This document shows, piece by piece, positions 8,062 through 15,326 of a DNA stretch of 64,000 nucleotides (position 1 is its first letter; each line of letters starts with the position of its first letter). The notes beneath the pieces were generated by a model that was not told the origin of the DNA, ran no database searches, and saw nothing but the letters and a program-made list of their open reading frames with translations. Position numbers and translations under genes: made by a program. This DNA is from Leifsonia sp. 1010 (GTDB lineage: Bacteria; Actinomycetota; Actinomycetes; Actinomycetales; Microbacteriaceae). The stretch spans positions 372,001 to 436,000 of the forward strand of contig NZ_JAVDSL010000002.1 in assembly GCF_031455295.1 (NCBI RefSeq). The letters run 5' to 3'.

Positions 8062-8721
8062 GTGCCGAGCGAATCCGTCCCCCTGCGTGTCGTCGTCGCG
8101 GACGACTCCGTCCTGCTGCGCGAGGGCCTCATCCGGCTGTTCGACGAGGCGGGCTTCGACACCGTCGGCGCGTTCGGCGACGCGGACACGCTGCTGGAGG
8201 CGGTGCCCGACCTGATGCCGGACGTCGCGGTGCTCGACGTGCGCATGCCGCCGACCTTCCGCGACGAGGGTGTGCGGGCTGCGCTGCGAATCCGCCGCGA
8301 GCATCCATCGATCGCCGTCCTGCTGCTGTCGCAGTACGTCGAGGGCACGTACGCGCAGGAGCTGCTCGCCGGCGGCGAAGGCGGCACGGGTTACCTGCTG
8401 AAGGACCGCATCGCCTCCCTCGATGAGCTGCGGGATGCGGTCACCCGGGTCGCTGCGGGCGGCACGGTGCTCGACCCGCAGGTGGTCCGCGAGCTGTTGA
8501 CCCGGCGGACCGACCCGCTGGAGCGCCTGACCCCGCGCGAGCGGGAGGTGATGGAGCTGATGGCCGAGGGCCGCACGAACGCCGCGATCGCCGCCCGCAT
8601 GGTCGTCGGCGTCGGTGCGGTGGAGAAGAACGTCACCTCCATCTTCCAGAAGCTGGGCCTGGAGGACTCCGGCGACGACCACCGCCGGGTGCTGGCGGTA
8701 CTGGCCTTCCTGCAGCGCTGA
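8062..8721 (+). CDS. NarL/LuxR-type response regulator
   Basis: A 219-residue regulator. The receiver domain shows the acidic pair Asp14-Asp15, phosphoacceptor Asp59 (VLDVRMPP), and the conserved Lys114 (GYLLKD). The LuxR-type helix-turn-helix follows (LTPREREVMELMAEGRTN, then AIAARMVVGVGAVEKNVTSI). It is the partner of the kinase ending at 7950, from which it is separated by 111 bp holding a palindrome and its own -10 box. The GTG start at 8062 gives the expected PSESVPLRVVVADDS N-terminus. Likely targets are the upstream operon or envelope genes, but no binding site is recognisable. Confidence 0.92.
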   Translation: MPSESVPLRVVVADDSVLLREGLIRLFDEAGFDTVGAFGDADTLLEAVPDLMPDVAVLDVRMPPTFRDEGVRAALRIRREHPSIAVLLLSQYVEGTYAQELLAGGEGGTGYLLKDRIASLDELRDAVTRVAAGGTVLDPQVVRELLTRRTDPLERLTPREREVMELMAEGRTNAAIAARMVVGVGAVEKNVTSIFQKLGLEDSGDDHRRVLAVLAFLQR

Positions 8722-8737
8722 GGTGTTGGATGGCCGC

Positions 8738-8950
8738 ATGGCTGGTTTCGACGACATCACCAAGAAGGCGCAGGAGTTCCTGAACGACCCGAAGGTCAAG
8801 GACGCGCTCAACTCCGAGCAGGCGGAAGGCGTCAGCGACAAGCTCCTCGACGGCGTCGCCGGCGCCGCGAAGAAGGTCACGGGCGGCAAGTTCGACGACA
8901 AGATCGAGGGCGCGCGCGACGAAGCCGACAAGCACGTCGGCAACGAATAG
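8738..8950 (+). CDS. MT0933-like small helical protein (putative antitoxin family)
   Basis: A 70-residue, Lys/Asp-rich helical protein, MAGFDDITKKAQEFLNDP and so on, ending KVTGGKFDDKIEGARDEAD. The TGGKxDDKI tail is the signature of the MT0933/Rv0909 family, annotated as antitoxin-like in mycobacteria, although many actinobacteria carry it without a toxin partner. No toxin gene is adjacent here: the next gene is a convergent membrane protein. The ATG at 8738 is chosen because upstream codons in this frame lie inside the regulator gene. Role unknown; a general stress protein is equally possible. Confidence 0.75.
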   Translation: MAGFDDITKKAQEFLNDPKVKDALNSEQAEGVSDKLLDGVAGAAKKVTGGKFDDKIEGARDEADKHVGNE

Positions 8951-8953
8951 CGG

Positions 8954-9625
8954 TCATTCGGTCGGCCGCAGCGGCCGATGGGCCCGAAACGCCTTCTTGT
9001 ACGTGCGCATGCCCCACAGCAGGGACAGCACGACGACCGCCACCCCGACCAGGCACCCGAGCACGGCCGCGACGACGGGATGTGCGCCGAGCGCCCACGA
9101 TGCCCCGCCGACGAGCAGACCGACGACGATCGCCTCCACGATGGTGATGATCATCATGGAGCTGCCGAGCACGGGACTCGGCCCACGCGGATAGAAGAAG
9201 TGGTACGTGATCCGCGCTCCGATCTCGTCGTCATGCGCAGACGCCATCAGGTATTGCTCCAGTCCGGGGTCGAGCTCCACGTACGCCGCCCGCAGCCGGT
9301 TCATGGCGACGACGTACATGAGGTCCTCGCTGGCCGTGTTGAACGCTCGCACCTCCGTGACCAGCCCGAGCAGCGCGAGCGCGAACAGCACCCCGAGCGC
9401 CGCCACCCCGAACCACCCGCGGAACCCGCTCGCCTGCCCGATGAACCCGAGCGTCACAAGCCCGGCGGACACCAGCGTCAGAAAGATCGCGATGCGCGTC
9501 AGCACCTCGCTCTGCGTCGTGCTTCGCGACGCCAGCAGCCCCCAGTGCTCGGTCGCGAGCAGCTGCGCGCGCAGGCTGCGCTGCGCGTCCGTGAGCCCGT
9601 CGTCGGGCGGGGGTGGTGCCGTCAT
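8954..9625 (-). CDS. Four-helix membrane protein of unknown function
   Basis: A 223-residue protein with an amphipathic start (AQRSLRAQLLATEHWGLLASRS), two membrane helices around residues 45-90, a polar helical middle (EDLMYVVAMNRLRAAYVE), and two more helices around 150-205, ending in a basic tail. EHWGLLASRS followed by a conserved MNRLR helix recalls a family of uncharacterised actinobacterial membrane proteins I cannot name. It converges with the preceding small gene with 3 bp between stops. CACAAT stands 6 nt before its ATG and could be a -10 for a leaderless mRNA. It marks the left edge of normal-GC sequence before the accessory island. Confidence 0.7.
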   Translation of the reverse strand: MTAPPPPDDGLTDAQRSLRAQLLATEHWGLLASRSTTQSEVLTRIAIFLTLVSAGLVTLGFIGQASGFRGWFGVAALGVLFALALLGLVTEVRAFNTASEDLMYVVAMNRLRAAYVELDPGLEQYLMASAHDDEIGARITYHFFYPRGPSPVLGSSMMIITIVEAIVVGLLVGGASWALGAHPVVAAVLGCLVGVAVVVLSLLWGMRTYKKAFRAHRPLRPTE

Positions 9626-9718
9626 GGGGGCATTGTGGCGCGGGACAGCGCCGTTGGCATCAGTTACTGCAAAACGATGGGATCGCTACATGTCTCCCGA
9701 GTGACTTGTGCGAAACGT

Positions 9719-10480
9719 TCACTCGATCGATGTAAGGCGGTTCCTTACCAACTCGATGCCTAGGTCGGGTCGTTTGGCTGGCCGTTCCTCAACGACGAAT
9801 GGCCCCCGGTCGGCACGGGCCCGCGTAGACGCCATGAGGTCCTGCACGTCATTGAAGACGTCGAAAGTTTCACGACGCCACCGTTCTAGTTCCAGAACAG
9901 ATGCAGATGCGAGGAAAAAAGACGCATTCCGCGCCTCCACCGAACCCTGGTCCCTGCGCGCCAGAAACTCGCGCAACTGCTGGAGCTCTTCCATTGTTGA
10001 AGCGGCTTCGGACGCTGACGCGCGCACTCGAGTCAAGAGTTCTGCGGTTCGCTGGAGGTCATTTTCGATCCCTGACCGCCACTTCGCCTCAATGTGGCGT
10101 CGGATGAATGAGGGAGCACTACTTCTCATCTTTCCCCTCACCTGGCTGACCACCGTCGGTAGGTCCGCGTTTAGTGCGCCGAACAATGCCCAGACGGGTT
10201 CGGAAATCACGTTGGCCATTCCAAGAGCAACTGCGAAAAGTGCGATGTAGGCCGCGACTTCGTTCCGCCGATCGAAGAACATCGCACTGAGGGCCGATAC
10301 CTCAGAGGTCACGAGGCCGATTCCAACAACTACCCAATAAACCGAGGCGACGCGTCGGCCGACAGAGTTTTCTGGGCTGATGCGCTTTGCCTGCTGTCGG
10401 ATCTCTAGGACAAACGCCAGGGCGATGACCGGTATTACTCCTGCCATCGGGATCCAATAACGCTCGACCAAAGCATTCAC
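9719..10480 (-). CDS. Membrane protein with C-terminal coiled coil, island gene
   Basis: I do not recognise this 253-residue protein. It has three hydrophobic segments (WIPMAGVIPVIALAFVLEI, VYWVVVGIGLVTSEVSALSA and a third at about 75-105), then a soluble helical part of about 140 residues with heptad-like stretches (SEAASTMEELQQLREFLARR). The topology, short membrane anchor plus long cytosolic helix, is like many small defence effectors, but there is no recognised domain. The base composition is visibly AT-richer than the flanks. GTG at 10480 is preceded by TAGCGT at 6 nt and by no ribosome site, suggesting a leaderless transcript. Confidence 0.6.
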   Translation of the reverse strand: MNALVERYWIPMAGVIPVIALAFVLEIRQQAKRISPENSVGRRVASVYWVVVGIGLVTSEVSALSAMFFDRRNEVAAYIALFAVALGMANVISEPVWALFGALNADLPTVVSQVRGKMRSSAPSFIRRHIEAKWRSGIENDLQRTAELLTRVRASASEAASTMEELQQLREFLARRDQGSVEARNASFFLASASVLELERWRRETFDVFNDVQDLMASTRARADRGPFVVEERPAKRPDLGIELVRNRLTSIE

Positions 10481-10486
10481 TCGACC

Positions 10487-10492
10487 ACGCTA
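10487..10492 (-). promoter_or_regulatory. -10 box, leaderless start of the island membrane gene
   Basis: Read on the minus strand, TAGCGT is followed by 6 nt and then the GTG start codon at 10480. No Shine-Dalgarno sequence is present. Confidence 0.4.
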
Positions 10493-10578
10493 CAGCGGTT
10501 GGGGTTCGCAGACGGATCGCGTGGCCAGCCACTAGGGCGTGAGGGCACTTAGATCGTCTTGGACGCTCGGGAAGCTAA

Positions 10579-10807
10579 GAGAGCCAGATCCGCTCCCCGG
10601 TCGTGTCGGAACTCGGACCGCCGCCGACGGTCCGGTGGTACGACCTTCGCCACACTGATGCTCGCTGGGGGCATTGTGCCTCACATGCTCGGACGCTGGA
10701 TGGGACACGCGTCGCAGGCGACGACGGACACTGACTACGCGCACCCGCACCTCAACGACTACATCGCGGAGACCGCCCCGTTCGAGCGATTCGCGGCCGA
10801 GGCTTAG
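10579..10807 (+). pseudogene. Remnant of a tyrosine recombinase (phage-type integrase), C-terminal end
   Basis: Two frames together spell the end of an integrase catalytic domain. In the frame of 10639 the bases read PPTVRWYDLRHT; in the frame of 10559 the same region reads TTFATLMLAGGIVPHMLGRW, then MGHASQATTDTDYAHPHLND. YDLRH supplies the Arg/His, GHAS the second His, and TDYAH the nucleophilic Tyr. The joint lies within CCTTCGCCACA, as if one copy of a short duplicated stretch was lost, giving a frameshift. Everything upstream, including the core-binding domain, is missing and a TAA precedes the fragment in its first frame. The gene is dead but marks the region as acquired. Confidence 0.8.
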
Positions 10808-10812
10808 GTCTG

Positions 10813-10818
10813 TACGAT
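10813..10818 (+). promoter_or_regulatory. -10 box, leaderless start of the 308-residue gene
   Basis: TACGAT is followed by CGCTTT and then the GTG at 10825, without a ribosome-binding site. This is the same geometry as at several other genes in the window. Confidence 0.45.
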
Positions 10819-10824
10819 CGCTTT

Positions 10825-11751
10825 GTGGCCGTCGCTGACTTCGCTGAGAAGACATTTGAGATTGCCTATGACATCGAGCTTGCAACCGGTGCCGGGGGCA
10901 ATCCGGCTGTCTATGCTCCGTCGCAAGTATTCGAACAACTGCTGGGCTTCGACGCAGCTGCCAATCCGGATCCAGACCACGTTTTGTGGAAAGTGCTAAA
11001 TGCGCCCCGTCCCCGCGGACTGACCCTCCTGTCTACCAATTGGTCGGGTTCTGGATTGCCCAAACCACTCGGGTCGGACCTGCCAGCCTTCCCCGTGAGT
11101 TACATCGTGCAGTTCAAGCGACCGGAGTTCCTACGCGGAGCGCGTGCAGCTCAATGGACCCTTTGGCGCGCGCCCTATTATCGATTCCGCCGTGAGCCAA
11201 CTCAGCAACGCGTGCTCAAGCGTCTGGAAATCAACGTTGGCACCGAAGCAGTGGTCCGGTATGCGGCTCCGGCTTTTCATACGAACCAGGAGCTGGATGC
11301 GGCCCGCTGGACGCGGTCAATCATCTCGCGGACCGGCCATGTTGCTCCCTCGACATTGGCTGATCACAAGGTCTGGACGTACCAAGAGGCGGACTCTCCT
11401 GGCCGTGGCAATCCAACAGGTCCGTTACGGAGCTTCGACTCGTTCAATACTCTGTTTCGACCACTTGAAGAGGGGCCCGCCCGACCGTCAGGATTAGCCG
11501 TTCAGGGCACCGCGGTCGTATCCCACGTCGACCTCTTGGCGCGCGCTGCGCTTCTGCGCGAGCCCGCGCTTCGTCGAGTCATTTATGAGTGGGACGCAAG
11601 CCTCCAGGAGGCGGGCGTCTCCTTCCGTGAGCGACATGTAGCGTGCTCGTACGCAGCGGTACAGACTCTGATGAGCTGGATTGGTGCGCGTTGGTGGCTC
11701 CTGGACCAAGCAGCGGTGCGGTCGGAAGGCGCCGCAGAGGCAGGCTACTGA
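10825..11751 (+). CDS. Island protein of unknown function with a QxK nuclease-like motif
   Basis: A 308-residue protein I cannot assign. It begins with a helix (FAEKTFEIAYDIELA), and near residue 90 has a beta strand, VSYIVQFKRPEF, about 12 residues after an Asp (GSDLPAFP). An Asp followed by (E/Q)xK on a strand, after an N-terminal Glu-bearing helix, is the arrangement of PD-(D/E)xK nucleases such as Mrr. The segment QQRVLKRLE...AVVRYAAPAF continues in the style of that fold. This is motif reading, not proof. It has no signal peptide or membrane segment. Its 3' end overlaps the convergent SEFIR gene by 7 nt. Composition is AT-richer than the core genome. Confidence 0.6.
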   Translation: MAVADFAEKTFEIAYDIELATGAGGNPAVYAPSQVFEQLLGFDAAANPDPDHVLWKVLNAPRPRGLTLLSTNWSGSGLPKPLGSDLPAFPVSYIVQFKRPEFLRGARAAQWTLWRAPYYRFRREPTQQRVLKRLEINVGTEAVVRYAAPAFHTNQELDAARWTRSIISRTGHVAPSTLADHKVWTYQEADSPGRGNPTGPLRSFDSFNTLFRPLEEGPARPSGLAVQGTAVVSHVDLLARAALLREPALRRVIYEWDASLQEAGVSFRERHVACSYAAVQTLMSWIGARWWLLDQAAVRSEGAAEAGY

Positions 11752-12575
11752 CTCAGTGCATCCAAGAGGCCCATGAGCATGTTGAGCCGGTCGCTCGACG
11801 GTTCCGACCTTGTCGCGCGCTTCTGCTTCTTCACTTCTTCGAGCACGGCGGAGTAATCGCCAAACTCGGTTTCTGGACTTTCTGATGCCCGCTTTGGGCG
11901 TCCGAGGGATTCGGCCACAGCGGGCGGAAGAACCGGAATCTCCCCGAGTTCGGGCTTGGCGTACAACGGTTGCGAGGTCAGAGTGCGGACAAGAGTTTCC
12001 AGTGAGTCCGGGTTATCAGGAGCGACCCAGAACCGGGTGGCTCGCATTAGATCCTCAGGTATCGCATCTTCGGATTGCGACGGGAGGATAGCGACGATGA
12101 CTTTCCGCTGCCACGCTCCCTGGTCGCGCTGGAAAAGCCCCTTCAAGGCGTCGGCCTCGGCCACAGCGCCCGCCCCGACCGTGAGGCTGTTGGTCCCTTC
12201 CCAGCGCTGCGCCCAAGCCTCAGAGATCGCAATAACGACGAAGTCAGAATCCTTCACCTGAGCCGGTCCGAAGCGAGTCCAGTCCGTCTCCGTCTCGTGG
12301 GAATGGAAGAGGTCAAGATCGGCATTGATGCCGTTCGCGCGCAGAGCTCCTGTGAACTCGACGACCTCACGCGCCCAGTCAGAAGCTTCCCGGTCGGTCC
12401 ATCCCTCGCCCCGGTGGGCCCAGCTAACGAGGACGCGAGGCACCGGACGTTCCGCAGAGCCAGTGAGACCCCGTGCAGATTCCACCGCTTCTGTTGATCG
12501 ACTAAGCCTGCTCGCGGCTTCAGCCGCCGCATGCGCGGCGTCGATTAGCCGGTGGCGATCGCTACTTTGTTCCAT
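11745..12575 (-). CDS. SEFIR-domain protein, probable anti-phage effector or sensor
   Basis: A 276-residue protein. After a helical N-terminus of about 45 residues comes a SEFIR/TIR-like domain: PRVLVSWAHRGEGW (box 1 position), REVVEFTGALRANGINADLD, then a DSDFVVIAIS strand, WQRKVIVAIL, and a proline-rich exit (LGEIPVLPP). Bacterial SEFIR proteins are known to give phage resistance, with NAD depletion reported for tested members; whether this one is an NADase is not shown by motif. The C-terminal 50 residues are polar. The start overlaps the upstream DUF5343 gene by 14 nt, so the two form an operon. Located in an island next to tRNA-Gly with an integrase remnant. Confidence 0.78.
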   Translation of the reverse strand: MEQSSDRHRLIDAAHAAAEAASRLSRSTEAVESARGLTGSAERPVPRVLVSWAHRGEGWTDREASDWAREVVEFTGALRANGINADLDLFHSHETETDWTRFGPAQVKDSDFVVIAISEAWAQRWEGTNSLTVGAGAVAEADALKGLFQRDQGAWQRKVIVAILPSQSEDAIPEDLMRATRFWVAPDNPDSLETLVRTLTSQPLYAKPELGEIPVLPPAVAESLGRPKRASESPETEFGDYSAVLEEVKKQKRATRSEPSSDRLNMLMGLLDALSQ

Positions 12576-13281
12576 AAAGATGCTTCGCCATACTGGCGAA
12601 CACCGCGTCGATCTGCTCGGTCGATGCGTCCGCCGAGATGTGGACCTGAACGTCTACGTGCAAGTTCGGGAGCTTCGTCTGCGGGGCGCCTTGCTTACTT
12701 TCGGCCCCCGCGCCGGGATTGGCCTGGATCGACGCGTCGGCCGAATTGGTCTCGTCTTTCCTCTTCGGCTTCTCAGCAGCGGTCTTGCGTTGCGCTCGCT
12801 TGGGCGTAGGGCCGTCCCCGTTAGCCGCCTTTGCTTGCCGTTCGGTGCTAGGGAGGTTCCTCGAGACCAGTGAGAGATAGAAGCGCGCTTGGATCCCTGC
12901 CGACGCCTGACCGCCTCCCGTGTGTCGCATGAACCACGCCGTTACATCGGCAGCGTTTTCGCTAGGCCCGGGGTACAGGTCGCGCAACTCCTCGGGGTAA
13001 ACGTTCTGCACGATCTCCTGCGCGGCGGCGGCGTATTCCGTGTCAATCCTGAATCGCTTTGCGAGGTCGGTGGGCACACCCTCAGCGTCGATTAGTCCGA
13101 TCGTCTTGAGCTGCGGAATTAGGTTGCGCGCAGCCTTCTCCGTGTTAAAGCCCAGTGCCGACTGGAGATAGGACGGCGTGACTTTCGCGGGGACCGACTT
13201 CTGGAAACGGAGTCGCAACTCGCTCCATACGTTGGCGGAGACGTAGGGGTAGCCCTTCGTGCTGGTGGCGGTGTCAGTCAC
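12562..13281 (-). CDS. DUF5343-domain protein, partner of the SEFIR gene
   Basis: A 239-residue protein. Residues about 10-150 look like DUF5343: YPYVSANVWSELRLRFQ, then YLQSALGFNTEKAARNLIPQ and LKTIGLIDAEGVPTDLAKRF, a winged-helix-like pattern, and AWFMRHTGGGQAS. A charged linker rich in Lys, Ala and Glu follows. The C-terminus, HVDVQVHISADASTEQIDAV then FASMAKHLYG, is a short motif I remember at the end of many DUF5343 proteins, perhaps a docking tail for a partner effector. GTG at 13281 has AAGGAG 7 nt upstream. First gene of a two-gene operon. DUF5343 proteins often sit beside defence effectors; role as adaptor is inferred. Confidence 0.75.
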   Translation of the reverse strand: MTDTATSTKGYPYVSANVWSELRLRFQKSVPAKVTPSYLQSALGFNTEKAARNLIPQLKTIGLIDAEGVPTDLAKRFRIDTEYAAAAQEIVQNVYPEELRDLYPGPSENAADVTAWFMRHTGGGQASAGIQARFYLSLVSRNLPSTERQAKAANGDGPTPKRAQRKTAAEKPKRKDETNSADASIQANPGAGAESKQGAPQTKLPNLHVDVQVHISADASTEQIDAVFASMAKHLYGTK

Positions 13282-13446
13282 TGATGCTCCTTAGTCTGGT
13301 GACTGCATACTGCCCGAGTGTGCGTAGGCCCAGGAACGACACGCGGGCATCTGCCTAGGTGTGCCGCGAACGGGGGCCACGGCGTTTTGACGGGGATCGC
13401 GTTCCGGAGCGTTTCGCTCAACGGGCCGCTCGACCAGTGTTTCCAA

Positions 13447-13520
13447 TGGAGGGGATGACGGGAATCGAACCCGCGTAATCAGTTTGGAAGACTGAGGCTC
13501 TACCATTGAGCTACATCCCC
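13447..13520 (-). tRNA. tRNA-Gly (anticodon TCC)
   Basis: Read on the minus strand, GGGGATG and CATCCCC form the acceptor stem, the anticodon loop is CTTCCAA giving TCC, and GGTTCGATTCC is the T arm. CCA is encoded at 13449-13447. The gene's 3' end faces the accessory island, the usual insertion site for tyrosine-integrase elements, though I found no second copy of its 3' end at the island's left side. Confidence 0.95.
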
Positions 13521-13608
13521 GGCGCCGCAGGTGCGGCACGGTGGCCGCCCGATTCTTCGCGGCGGCCGACGACCATCGTAGTACACGCGCGGGGGAGCAC
13601 GTGTGCAG

Positions 13609-13614
13609 TAGACT
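13609..13614 (+). promoter_or_regulatory. -10 box of tRNA-Pro
   Basis: TAGACT lies 28 nt before the tRNA-Pro gene, a distance that leaves room for a short 5' leader removed by RNase P. A -35 is not obvious. Confidence 0.4.
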
Positions 13615-13642
13615 TGCCCAGGTCTTTCGCACCGCTTCAAGC

Positions 13643-13717
13643 CGGGGCGTAGCTCAGCTTGGCTAGAGCGCCCGCTTTGGGAGCGGGAGGTCGCAGGTTC
13701 GAATCCTGTCGCCCCGA
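13643..13717 (+). tRNA. tRNA-Pro (anticodon TGG)
   Basis: CGGGGCG and CGCCCCG form the acceptor stem with A as discriminator; the anticodon loop TTTGGGA gives TGG; GGTTCGAATCC is the T loop region. CCA is not encoded. It lies 60 bp before the trigger factor gene, with no terminator seen between, so tig could share its transcript. Confidence 0.95.
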
Positions 13718-13777
13718 CGAGGACCTCGTTCCTTGCGAGAAGACCATCGTTCGATCATTCAGGAGAACCCAGACATC

Positions 13778-15187
13778 GTGAAGACCACGGTCGAGAAGCT
13801 CAGCCCCACCCGGACCAAGCTCACCATCTCGGTGACGCCGGAGGAGCTGCAGCCTTCCATCAAGCACGCGTACGAGCACATCGCCGAGCAGGTGACCATC
13901 CCCGGTTTCCGCAAGGGCAAGGTGCCGCCGCCCATTATCGACCAGCGGGTCGGCAAGGCCGCCGTCCTGGAGCACGCGGTCAACGAGGGTCTCGACGGGT
14001 TCTACCGTCAGGCGATCGAGGAGAACGACGTGCGTCCTCTGGGCCGCCCGGAGGCCGACATCACCGAGTGGCCGAACGAGTCCGACTTCTCGGGCGACCT
14101 GCTGCTCACCATCGAGGTGGATGTGCGCCCCGAGGTGAAGCTGCCCGACTTCGACGACATCACCATCACGGTCGACGCGGCCGAGGTGGGCGTGGATGAC
14201 GTGGAGGAGGAGCTCGACCGGCTCCGCAGCCGCTTCGGCACCCTCGTCACGGTCGACCGTCCCGCCAAGACCGGTGACTTCGCGCAGATCGACCTGGTCG
14301 CCGTGATCGGCGGCGAGGAGGTCGACACCGCCGCGAACATCTCGTACGAGATCGGCTCCGGCGAGCTCATCGACGGCATCGACGAGGCGCTCGACACGCT
14401 CACCGCCGGCGAGACCACCACGTTCGAGGCGCCGCTCATGGGCGGCGACCACGAGGGCGAGAACGCGCAGATCACCGTCACGCTGAACGCCGTCAAGGAG
14501 CGCGAGCTCCCCGAGGCCGACGACGACTTCGCGCAGATCGCCTCCGAGTTCGACACCATCGGCGAGCTGCGCCAGAGCCTGCGGACGCAGGTCGAGCGCG
14601 CCAAGGTGTTCGGCCAGGGCACGGCCGCCCGCGACCAGCTGGTCGACAAGCTCCTCGAGCTGGTCGAGATCCCGGTCCCGGAGCAGCTGGTCGAGGACGA
14701 GGTCCACCGCCACCTGGAGCAGGAGAACCGCCTCGAGGACGACGTCCACCGCGCCGAGGTGAAGGAGTCCAGCGAAAAGACCTTCAAGACGCAGATCCTC
14801 CTCGACGAGGTCGCGCAGGAGAACGACGTCAAGGTCAGCCAGGACGAGCTCACCCAGTACCTCGTGCAGGGTGCCGCGCAGTACGGCATGGACCCGAACG
14901 AGTTCGTGAAGATCCTCAGCGAGAACGGCCAGATCCCGTCGATGGTCGGCGAGGTCGCTCGCAACAAGGCGCTCGCGATCGTCCTCGGCAAGGTGAAGGT
15001 CGTCGACACCAACGGCAAGCCGGTCGACCTGGCCGAGTTCACCGCCATCGCCGACGACGCCGAGGCCGACGACACCGCCGCTGCGGACGAGGCTCCCGCT
15101 GCCGAGGAGGCCCCCGCCGAGGAGGCCCCCGCCGCCGAGGAGAAGCCCAAGAAGCGCTCCACCAAGAAGAAGGCCGACGACAAGTAA
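13778..15187 (+). CDS. tig: Trigger factor
   Basis: Ribosome-bound chaperone and peptidyl-prolyl isomerase, 469 residues from GTG 13778, preceded by AGGAGA. An upstream in-frame ATG at 13733 is rejected because the conserved N-terminus is [14 protein letters not shown]. The ribosome-docking signature [12 protein letters not shown] is present near residue 45. The FKBP-like middle domain ([19 protein letters not shown]) and the helical C-terminal substrate-binding domain follow. The last 45 residues are an acidic Ala/Glu tail ending [14 protein letters not shown], as is common in actinobacteria. The gene stands upstream of the clpP1-clpP2-clpX protease genes, the conserved arrangement for protein quality control. 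Confidence 0.97.
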   Translation: MKTTVEKLSPTRTKLTISVTPEELQPSIKHAYEHIAEQVTIPGFRKGKVPPPIIDQRVGKAAVLEHAVNEGLDGFYRQAIEENDVRPLGRPEADITEWPNESDFSGDLLLTIEVDVRPEVKLPDFDDITITVDAAEVGVDDVEEELDRLRSRFGTLVTVDRPAKTGDFAQIDLVAVIGGEEVDTAANISYEIGSGELIDGIDEALDTLTAGETTTFEAPLMGGDHEGENAQITVTLNAVKERELPEADDDFAQIASEFDTIGELRQSLRTQVERAKVFGQGTAARDQLVDKLLELVEIPVPEQLVEDEVHRHLEQENRLEDDVHRAEVKESSEKTFKTQILLDEVAQENDVKVSQDELTQYLVQGAAQYGMDPNEFVKILSENGQIPSMVGEVARNKALAIVLGKVKVVDTNGKPVDLAEFTAIADDAEADDTAAADEAPAAEEAPAEEAPAAEEKPKKRSTKKKADDK

Positions 15188-15201
15188 CGTCCCCGCCGTC
15201 A

Positions 15202-15238
15202 CGAAGCCGGGCCGCGCCATCCGCGCGACCCGGCTTTC
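15202..15238 (+). terminator. Terminator after tig
   Basis: AAGCCGGG (15204-15211) pairs with CCCGGCTT (15229-15236) and CGCG pairs inside; TTCGTG follows. It begins 15 bp after the tig stop. Confidence 0.65.
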
Positions 15239-15245
15239 GTGCATC

Positions 15246-15300
15246 TGTGGGACGCAAGGCGCCGTTCTGGCACCATGAGAACGGCGTGTTGCGCCCCACA
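15246..15300. repeat. Long intergenic palindrome upstream of the TPR gene
   Basis: Arms of 23 nt (15246-15268 and 15278-15300) match in 20 positions around a 9-nt loop. The outer part is TGTGGG/CCCACA and the inner part CGCCGTTCT/AGAACGGCG. The right arm contains AACGGCGTGTTGCG, the same core as the palindrome at 7977-8026. Probably an interspersed intergenic element. Confidence 0.75.
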
Positions 15301-15326
15301 GACCGAACAGTGCGAAGGAGAACGGG

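Noticed and set aside
8738-9625. Toxin-antitoxin pair formed by the MT0933-like protein and the neighbouring gene
   Set aside because: The neighbour is a convergent four-helix membrane protein, not a toxin fold, and the genes are not in one operon.
9640-9720. Left attachment site matching the 3' end of tRNA-Gly
   Set aside because: I looked for TGGAGGGGATGACGGG-like sequence near 9640-9720 and 10490-10560 and saw none. The island border is therefore unproven.
13733-13777. Upstream start of trigger factor at 13733
   Set aside because: It would add 15 unconserved residues, and AGGAGA is positioned for GTG 13778.
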